This document shows positions 1 through 4,293 of a stretch of 7,137 nt of DNA, in pieces. The stretch is from a bacterium (GTDB lineage Bacteria > UBA9089 > JASEGY01), in assembly GCA_030019105.1 (NCBI GenBank), contig JASEGY010000180.1, forward strand, positions 1 through 7,137, read 5' to 3'. A program made the position numbers and the translations under genes. The notes beneath the pieces are model-generated. The model was given only the letters and a program-made list of their open reading frames with translations. It did no database searches and was not told the DNA's origin. How positions within the stretch are numbered: position 1 is the first letter of the stretch; every line of letters starts with the position of its first letter.

Positions 1-263
1 GAACCCTGAACTTTGAACCCTTTGGCTCTTACCCTTAGATTTGAAGAGGATACGTCTGGTACGACTTTGACAAGTGGAACAAGATTGAATGCATTCATCA
101 ACAGCATAAAAGTATGAAGGTTCAATTTCTAATTTCAGCGTTCCGTGAACGGGTTACCCCTCAACCGTGAACCCTGAACGCTTACTTGAGAATTAGATTT
201 TACCACAAAGGGCAAAAGATTGTCAACAGATTTTTTATGATGGCACGGCAATAAGTAGTCAGT

Positions 264-296
264 AGAAACCTGGTTTCTTGAAGAAACGTGGTTTCT
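264..296. repeat. 33-nt imperfect palindrome, AGAAACC family
   Basis: The sequence is AGAAACCTGGTTTCTT, then G, then AAGAAACGTGGTTTCT. It is an imperfect inverted repeat and also two nearly identical direct halves. It shares its core with the perfect palindrome at 967-999. Similar GAAACC/GGTTTC palindromes occur as dispersed intergenic repeats in several bacterial lineages. A transcript could form a hairpin here, but no T-run follows, so I do not call it a terminator. Confidence 0.7.
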
Positions 297-341
297 GCTC
301 GCAAGTGTCCACGGAATGTTGAATGGCCGAAACGGCCTTGT

Positions 342-428
342 TCATCGTTTGGGCCAATAGCGCACCTTCCCGAAAGCTTGAAGCTTTCGGGAAGGTAAGG
401 TTGCACGTCTAACTGGCCGAAACGATGA
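342..428. repeat. Nested hairpin with perfect 33-nt palindrome core
   Basis: The core at 364-396 is a perfect inverted repeat: ACCTTCCCGAAAGCTT, one G, then the exact reverse complement. Outer arms pair as well: TCATCGTTTGGGCCA (342-356) against TGGCCGAAACGATGA (414-428), 14 of 15 bases complementary. Just upstream, 325-337 (GGCCG-AAA-CGGCC) is a separate small hairpin that shares the GGCCGAAAC word with the right outer arm. There is no T-run after the core. I read this as a structured intergenic repeat, not a gene. Confidence 0.7.
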
Positions 429-430
429 TT

Positions 431-650
431 GTAACCGTTCACACCCTCTAAATGCACGGAGGTTGTCATTCCCGCGAAACTTGTCCTCGACTCCGATCGG
501 GGAGCGGGAATCCAGCGCATTGTTGAGCCGAAAATCCTACCTGGCGTGATTTGTACAACGACTTGGTATGACCCTGGATTCCCGCTTTCGCGGGAATGAC
601 AAAAATAGCTCCGCAGGAATGACAGCCTTCGTGCCCCCGTGAACGGTTAC
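431..650. repeat. Outer inverted arms enclosing the IPAKAGIQ-type element
   Basis: GTAACCGTTCAC (431-442) is the exact reverse complement of GTGAACGGTTAC (639-650). Further in, 453-472 and 616-635 are complementary at about 17 of 20 positions, around a GTCATTCC core. The arms enclose the element at 465-600 and share their GTCATTCC core with it, so the region is a palindrome within a palindrome. It may be one larger element or two insertions of related repeats. Confidence 0.6.
465..600. repeat. IPAKAGIQ-type dispersed inverted-repeat element
   Basis: The left end GTCATTCCCGCGAAA (465-479) is the exact reverse complement of the right end at 586-600. The right arm (574-600) reads CTGGATTCCCGC followed by TTTCGCGGGAATGAC. 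The left arm is the same sequence inverted, but a 24-nt segment with a CCGATCGG palindrome (480-503) splits it between the two half-sites. Read on the minus strand, the left arm encodes the familiar spurious peptide VIPAKAGIQ that marks this widespread repeat class. It is non-coding; predicted proteins across it are artefacts. Confidence 0.85.
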
Positions 651-823
651 CAATGATCACGGTCATTATAGAAACTCCGGATTGAGACCGTTCGGTGGTG
701 TTTGGAATTGGCTAAAGTTGAGGATGCATCATGTCGATATATAAGATGGTGTATCTTTTCAATCGGGGGGCACTCGACAGTGGTATAGTGGTTAAGAAAA
801 AGATTTTGGGGTTGGATATCCTT

Positions 824-938
824 TGGAGTTCAGGCTTTAGCCTTTCATAAGTAATGAAATCCTAAAGGATTAACTCCGAAAGCTACATAGTCTATCTTGA
901 ATTCGCTTACCCCAAAATATTTATCTTAAGAGCTATAG
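824..938 (+). repeat. 115-bp cloverleaf repeat, copy 1
   Basis: This 115-bp block recurs at 2411-2525 without gaps and with about 12 differences. Its first half (825-877) folds as a cloverleaf: an outer stem GGAGTT/AACTCC closes three 5-bp arms, AGGCT/AGCCT, TTCAT/ATGAA and ATCCT/AGGAT. A further arm, 794-812, is complementary to 909-927 at 17 of 19 positions, so this copy can also close a larger stem. It lies 81 bp before the lipoprotein start codon. It is not a tRNA: there is no CCA end, T-loop or anticodon-loop consensus. Confidence 0.8.
897..926 (+). promoter_or_regulatory. Candidate promoter in repeat copy 1
   Basis: TTGAAT (897-902) and TTATCT (921-926) are separated by 18 bp, resembling weak sigma-70-type -35 and -10 boxes. 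The same pair with the same spacing lies in the second repeat copy before the flavoprotein gene, although the bases between them differ. The resemblance could be chance in AT-rich DNA; no transcription start is known. Confidence 0.3.
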
Positions 939-941
939 GTT

Positions 942-963
942 GTATCTTCTCAATAACTTGGGG
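942..963. repeat. Short repeat GTATCTTCTCAATAA...GGGG
   Basis: This 22-bp word recurs at 7039-7060 with 20 of 22 bases matching. A shorter relative lies at 751-768 (GTATCTTTTCAATCGGGG). All three are intergenic. Two of them lie in the leader of a gene: here 57 bp before the lipoprotein start, and at 7039-7060 about 28 bp before the glutamate-synthase-like start, in the opposite orientation relative to that gene. Confidence 0.5.
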
Positions 964-966
964 CTC

Positions 967-999
967 AGAAACCAGGTTTCTTCAAGAAACCTGGTTTCT
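967..999. repeat. Perfect 33-nt palindrome before the lipoprotein gene
   Basis: AGAAACCAGGTTTCTT, one C, then the exact reverse complement AAGAAACCTGGTTTCT. It ends 20 bp before the start codon and only 6 bp before the ribosome-binding site. A transcript reading through would carry a 16-bp hairpin just 5' of the site. It is the same type as 264-296. Confidence 0.85.
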
Positions 1000-1005
1000 A
1001 TCCGC

Positions 1006-1012
1006 AAAGGTG
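1006..1012 (+). promoter_or_regulatory. Ribosome-binding site of the lipoprotein gene
   Basis: AAAGGTG lies 7 bases before the ATG at 1020, which supports that start over the in-frame ATG at codon 10. The site is 6 bp downstream of the 967-999 palindrome. Confidence 0.6.
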
Positions 1013-1019
1013 ATTAATT

Positions 1020-2123
1020 ATGAGGTTTAACAAATATGATTTAAGTATGGCTCGGGTACGAGCAGAATTATTCAGATTAATAAAGCTAACCCGATTCTCA
1101 CTTCTTCTCCTCTTTTTACTCTCCGCTACCTTTGCCGGTTGTGGGGGGTGCTCAAACCCTCCTCCCCGTACCCTGTGGGTGATGGAAGGGGCTAACAGCC
1201 TTGTCTATGACTTCTCCGGCAGTTCCGGGTTCTTGCATTTCCTTAATCTTCGTTATTTTAAAAATGTTCGAGGCATTATCCTGAATACACCTCATTATTT
1301 TTTTCAAGATCAAGATTATCGGGGAAGACTCCCCCAGTTTATCTCTACGGCACATTCGGCGGGTATCAATGTCTATCCTCTGGCCGGAGATCGGAGATAC
1401 CTTTGTGATGGGTGGGGACATCAGTTGTTAATGGATATTATTAAAGATCTGATCGAGTATAATGCGGGGGTAAATGAATCAGAGAGGTTTGATGATCTAT
1501 TTTATACTAACATAAAATTCTACGAGAAGATTGACAGAAAGAGGATAGGAGAGGGATTTTGTAACCGGCTTGAATTTTATCCCGGCCGTTCTTCTTTAGA
1601 ACTTAGCCCTGGCCAGGCCGATGAGCGGGAATATCTCTTAACAGAGTACATGACATTGTTATCCGAGTGCCGGCGTGAATTGGCTAAAGCAGGAATCAGA
1701 CTGGGGGGGGTTCTTCCTGTCTGGACCGATGACTATTTTGGCGCGCTCCTAACTTTGGATTGGGATGGGCTTAACCAGGAACTTTATAAACACGTTCTGG
1801 ACTTACTGGATGAAGTGGTTTTGCTTTCTTTTTGGGTGGATCCTGATAAAGTAATTGACCTCACGCGAACAGAATTAGATTATTCCAGGCAGGTGAGTGG
1901 CACACCTGTCTATATCGGGCTTGATACTCATTGCTACTCTTCCTCTTCGGCTGAGCAAGAAGAAGGTCGATCCTTTGCGAAGGAAGGTATGAGTGAAAGC
2001 GACCTCGAAGAGGCTATTTCCATCATTGACGATTATTACTCTTCAAGCCAGGCATTTATGGGGATTTCTATTTACGACTATAAAGGCTACTTAGAGCTTA
2101 GCTCGGGCAAGCCGTGCCGGTAA
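1020..2123 (+). CDS. Lipoprotein, probable TIM-barrel (glycoside-hydrolase-like) protein
   Basis: A 367-residue exported lipoprotein of unproven function. Residues 1-27 are a long basic n-region and 28-38 a hydrophobic stretch (LLLLFLL...). F-A-G-C at 38-41 is an acceptable lipobox, giving a lipidated Cys41 and a second Cys at 44. The mature part has the rhythm of a TIM barrel: VRGIIL (83-88), INVYPL (116-121), FDDLFYTNIKFY (157-168) and LEFYPG (184-189), then LPVW (232-235), VVLLSFWVDPDKVIDL (266-281), TPVYIGLDT (295-303) and MGISIYDYKGY (347-357). The last three blocks recall uncharacterised glycoside-hydrolase-like barrels, which often read 'YRD...', 'vyIGvET' and 'giaIHdY'. The acidic pair expected after strand 4 (DxE) is not evident, so it may be a non-catalytic relative; this is inference. 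The ATG at 1020 has a good ribosome-binding site. A G8 run (1703-1710) sits inside the gene. The stop codon overlaps the first base of the downstream repeat. Confidence 0.8.
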   Translation: MRFNKYDLSMARVRAELFRLIKLTRFSLLLLFLLSATFAGCGGCSNPPPRTLWVMEGANSLVYDFSGSSGFLHFLNLRYFKNVRGIILNTPHYFFQDQDYRGRLPQFISTAHSAGINVYPLAGDRRYLCDGWGHQLLMDIIKDLIEYNAGVNESERFDDLFYTNIKFYEKIDRKRIGEGFCNRLEFYPGRSSLELSPGQADEREYLLTEYMTLLSECRRELAKAGIRLGGVLPVWTDDYFGALLTLDWDGLNQELYKHVLDLLDEVVLLSFWVDPDKVIDLTRTELDYSRQVSGTPVYIGLDTHCYSSSSAEQEEGRSFAKEGMSESDLEEAISIIDDYYSSSQAFMGISIYDYKGYLELSSGKPCR

Positions 2124-2409
2124 TTATAATATTACTCCGCAACATTTGCGTTGTCCGCGAGAATGTTACGATTGCGGATTGAAATTGGAAATTAGAAATT
2201 AGGCAGTACCGCAAAAGTCGCCCAAAAACCATTTTTAGGTTAGTAAAATGGTGGTTACATTACGGTGACTGAATCACAGTCAACCGTTGTACCCACAAAG
2301 TGTTAGGAGAAGAGTACGTCTATTGAAATATACCCTTACATGGGCGACTTTTGCGGTATTGCGAAATTAGGCTTTCACGCTTTTCCTAATTTCCAATTTC
2401 CAATTTCCA
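2123..2409. repeat. AT-rich inverted repeat, copy 1, split by a MITE
   Basis: Bases 2123-2204 match 3964-4045 at 81 of 82 positions, and the sequence resumes at 2363-2409 after a 160-bp insertion. The left arm (GAAATTGGAAATTAGAAATTAGG) is complementary to the right arm, which is built of three ATTTCCA heptamers (2389-2409). The other copy has four heptamers. The block starts on the last base of the lipoprotein stop codon, and its hairpin could terminate that gene's transcript, although no clean T-run is present. Confidence 0.75.
2203..2362. mobile_element. MITE-like 160-bp non-autonomous element
   Basis: The ends are 22-bp terminal inverted repeats (GCARTACCGCAAAAGTCG plus CCCA) with one mismatch: left 2203-2224, right 2341-2362. 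The element is flanked by an 8-bp direct duplication, GAAATTAG, at 2195-2202 and 2363-2370; reading the ends two bases shorter gives a 10-bp duplication, GAAATTAGGC. The paralogous site at 4033-4042 has one uninterrupted GAAATTAGGC, an intact empty site that proves the insertion. The interior has no open frame worth calling but carries two hairpins (2228-2235 with 2245-2252, and TGACTG/CAGTCA near 2266-2282). It presumably moves with the transposase of a full-length insertion sequence elsewhere; I cannot name that family. Confidence 0.88.
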
Positions 2410-2410
2410 A

Positions 2411-2525
2411 TGGAGTTCAGGCTTTAGCCTTTCATAAACAATGAAATCCTAAAGGATTAACTCCAAAAGTTGAATAGCCTATCTTGAATTCGCTTATCCC
2501 AAAAACATTATCTTAAAAGCTATAG
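2411..2525 (+). repeat. 115-bp cloverleaf repeat, copy 2
   Basis: This is the second copy of the block at 824-938, same length and about 90% identical. The folded part (2412-2464) differs from copy 1 at only two adjacent bases, both in the loop of the middle arm, while the 3' half carries about ten differences. It lies 32 bp before the flavoprotein start codon. The extra upstream pairing arm of copy 1 is absent; here the heptamer repeat abuts the block. Confidence 0.8.
2484..2513 (+). promoter_or_regulatory. Candidate promoter in repeat copy 2
   Basis: TTGAAT (2484-2489) and TTATCT (2508-2513) are spaced 18 bp apart, exactly as in repeat copy 1. They end 44 bp before the flavoprotein start. 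This is a plausible but unproven repeat-borne promoter. Confidence 0.3.
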
Positions 2526-2557
2526 TTTCCACAAGATATTGAGCAGTTACCTTTGAT

Positions 2558-3820
2558 ATGATAACAAAACCAAATCAGCCGTTGTATGATGTGGTCGTGG
2601 TCGGAGGAGGTGCCGCAGGCATGTTTGCCGCGGGTTGTTCTGCCGAAAATGGTGACAGAGTGATCCTGCTTGAAAAGAATGTAAGGCTGGGAGTAAAACT
2701 TGGCCTAACAGGGCACGGTAGGTGCAACATAACAAACTCCGGCGATAGGGAGTCTTTCATAAGCAGTTATGGCCGGAACGGCCGGTTCCTTTACAGGGCA
2801 CTGACTGAGTTTTCCAACCGGGATATAATTTTGTTCTTAGAAAGATACGGCGTAAAAGTGATAACTGAAGAGAACGGAAAGGTGTTCCCCGCAGACGGCA
2901 AGTCGGAAACCGTTGTGAAGACGTTTCAGCAGTACATAGAAGACAATAATGTCCATGTAAGGTTTAAGACGCGGGTTGAATCCGTCCTGGTTGAACAAGA
3001 AGGAGATATGAAAAAGGTCGCCGGGGTCAATCTCAGCGGGGGCGGGACGATCAGGAGCGGTAAGGTAATACTCTCTACAGGAGGGTTGTCTTATCCCGGG
3101 ACAGGCTCAAGCGGGGACGGATATGAGATGGCAAAAGCACTTGGACATACCATTGTGCCGCTTAATCCGGCTCTTGTCTCGCTTGAGACGGAAGAAAGTT
3201 TTGTAAAAGACCTGCAGGGAGTTCCTTTATACGGTCTGGAAGTATCTTTTTATTCAAATGAAAAGAAGATATGTGCCGGGAAAGGGGATATGATGTTCAC
3301 GCATTTCGGTATTTCCGGACCTGTTGTTTTAGATATAAGTGGCATTATTGCAGTCAGTCTGTCGAAAAACGAACATGTTGAGGCTTCCCTGAACCTTATG
3401 CCCGGAAAAAACAGGCCGGAATTAGAGGGCATCCTTCTGGAGGAACTTAAGATTAATAACAACAAATTCCTGAGTAATGCCCTGAGCAGGTTGCTTCCGA
3501 AATCCTTTGTGCCGGTGTTCCTGGAATATGCGGGTATTCCGGGAAATATAAAATGTCACCAGATAAGCCGCAGCGAGAGAAATAAGATAGCCGGCATGTT
3601 TGCCGATTTCAGGATAAAAATCAAGAGAACCAGGCCGATTAAAGAAGCCATGATTACAAAAGGCGGTGTTTCGCTTAAAGAAATAAATCCATATACAATG
3701 GAATCAATGCTTGTGAAAGGGTTGTATTTCTGCGGCGAGGTTATTGATATAGACGGGAAAACGGGTGGTTATAACCTGCAGGCAGCTTTTTCAACCGCGT
3801 ATCTGGCCGCGAAACATTAA
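2558..3820 (+). CDS. HI0933/BaiN-family FAD-dependent oxidoreductase
   Basis: A 420-residue cytosolic flavoprotein of the HI0933-like family, full length for the group. A Rossmann FAD-binding start follows the first strand, DVVVVGGGAAG at 11-21, and the acidic residue ending strand 2 is Glu39. Family signatures are present in order: GVKLGLTGHGRCNITN (45-60), TGGLSYPGTGSSGDGY (174-189), FTHFGISGP (247-255), ITKGGV (366-371) and GEVIDIDGKTGGYNLQ (393-408). Members are annotated as aminoacetone-oxidase-like, BaiN-like (reduction of bile-acid intermediates) or simply flavoprotein, and the natural substrate is usually unknown; nothing here settles it. The ATG at 2558 starts 10 codons before the FAD motif, as expected, although only a weak GAG (2541-2543) lies upstream as a ribosome-binding site. 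A possible lipoprotein remnant follows within 14 bp. No frameshift or missing motif is seen. Confidence 0.93.
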   Translation: MITKPNQPLYDVVVVGGGAAGMFAAGCSAENGDRVILLEKNVRLGVKLGLTGHGRCNITNSGDRESFISSYGRNGRFLYRALTEFSNRDIILFLERYGVKVITEENGKVFPADGKSETVVKTFQQYIEDNNVHVRFKTRVESVLVEQEGDMKKVAGVNLSGGGTIRSGKVILSTGGLSYPGTGSSGDGYEMAKALGHTIVPLNPALVSLETEESFVKDLQGVPLYGLEVSFYSNEKKICAGKGDMMFTHFGISGPVVLDISGIIAVSLSKNEHVEASLNLMPGKNRPELEGILLEELKINNNKFLSNALSRLLPKSFVPVFLEYAGIPGNIKCHQISRSERNKIAGMFADFRIKIKRTRPIKEAMITKGGVSLKEINPYTMESMLVKGLYFCGEVIDIDGKTGGYNLQAAFSTAYLAAKH

Positions 3821-3827
3821 AGTTTAA

Positions 3828-4287
3828 GGTAAAATCGGCACCCTTCAAAAACCGGTTACGGGCTTGATTTTATTGTTCGGAGCGGCAATATTAGTTACCG
3901 GTTGTGGAAGAAATCCGATTGCCCCGGCTGAGGATACCTATTTTAGCGAATCCTGGGAGGATGATTATAATATTACCCCGCAACATTTGCGTTGTCCGCG
4001 AGAATGTTACGATTGCGGATTGAAATTGGAAATTAGAAATTAGGCTTTCACGCTTTTCCTAATTTCCAATTTCCAATTTCCAATTTCCAATTTCAGCGTT
4101 CCATAATCCGCAATCTGCAATCCAAAATTGGTTTGGTTGCGGCAGGAGGCCGCGCTAAGATTCTGAATTTGATTTTTCCCTGGAGGAAGAAGATGAAGGA
4201 ATGGATACTTCTTCTGACTTTCTGTTAGGATATTGGGGCAGGAAAGAAATCAGCCTCAATGAGCAGGGGTGGATAACAATCAGGTGA
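3828..4287 (+). pseudogene. Small lipoprotein gene, start lost and split by a repeat
   Basis: The frame from 3828 encodes G-K-I-G-T-L-Q-K-P-V-T, a hydrophobic stretch (GLILLFGAAILV) and the lipobox V-T-G-C, Cys at codon 26. This is a convincing lipoprotein signal. An acidic mature part (PAEDTYFSESWEDD) follows, and the frame then enters the repeat at 3964 and stops at 4041-4043. No ATG or GTG precedes the signal; ATC at 3834 may be a mutated start, 14 bp after the flavoprotein stop. Past the repeat, another frame (from 4159 to the stop at 4285-4287) reads FDFSLEEEDEG and then FLLGYWGRKEISLNEQGW, which looks like real coding sequence and could be the carboxyl end. I infer one gene disrupted by repeat insertion. 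The two pieces are in different frames and the join is unproven. Confidence 0.4.
3964..4115. repeat. AT-rich inverted repeat, copy 2 (MITE-free)
   Basis: This is the uninterrupted copy of the block at 2123-2409. The left arm begins GATTGCGGATT (4011-4021), exactly complementary to AATCCGCAATC (4105-4115). The inner arms are GAAATTGGAAATTAG-type against four ATTTCCA heptamers (4062-4089) plus a variant ATTTCAG. Arms of this kind pair into a long hairpin around the loop TTTCACGCTTTT. The ATTTCAGCGTTCC word at its right side also occurs at 131-143. A small GCGGC/GCCGC hairpin follows at 4139-4153. Confidence 0.8.
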
Positions 4288-4293
4288 GAGGTC

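Larger units (their letters stand above)
1..1019. other. Gene-free repeat-rich region
   Basis: I see no convincing gene here. Open frames on either strand are short and run through palindromes and known-type repeats. The stretch holds GAACCCTGAAC-type direct repeats (near 3-13 and 168-178), three occurrences of GTGAACGGTTAC or a one-base variant (145-157, 431-442 inverted, 639-650), three 33-nt palindromes, an IPAKAGIQ-type element and a cloverleaf repeat, listed separately. A 41-codon open stretch at 45-167 (beginning R-G-Y-V-W-Y-D-F-D-K-W) could be a gene scrap whose second half is repeat sequence, but it has no start codon or recognisable family. Confidence 0.7.

Noticed and set aside
45..170. 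Open stretch reading RGYVWYDFDKWNKIECIHQQ at the window's left side
   Set aside because: It could be a gene scrap, but it lacks a start, matches no family I recognise, and its second half is dispersed repeat sequence.
200..520. A 106-codon open frame on the minus strand
   Set aside because: It runs through the split arm of the IPAKAGIQ-type element and two palindromes, has no ribosome-binding site and no recognisable domain.
466..666. A 66-codon minus-strand frame containing VIPAKAGIQ
   Set aside because: This peptide is the known false translation of a dispersed inverted repeat, not a protein.
779..796. AGTGGTATAGTGGTTAAG resembles a tRNA D-arm
   Set aside because: No acceptor stem, anticodon arm or T-arm can be built around it.
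825..877. Cloverleaf fold as a possible tRNA
   Set aside because: The outer stem is 6 bp, two arms have loops of only two to four bases, and no conserved tRNA bases are present. It is a repeat with three hairpins.
967..999. Palindrome as a rho-independent terminator
   Set aside because: There is no T-run after the stem on the plus strand and no upstream gene for it to serve.
4191..4228. ATG at 4193 after a strong GGAGGAAGAAG ribosome-binding-like sequence
   Set aside because: The frame stops after eleven codons (MKEWILLLTFC). The overlapping frame that encodes the putative pseudogene tail explains the sequence better.
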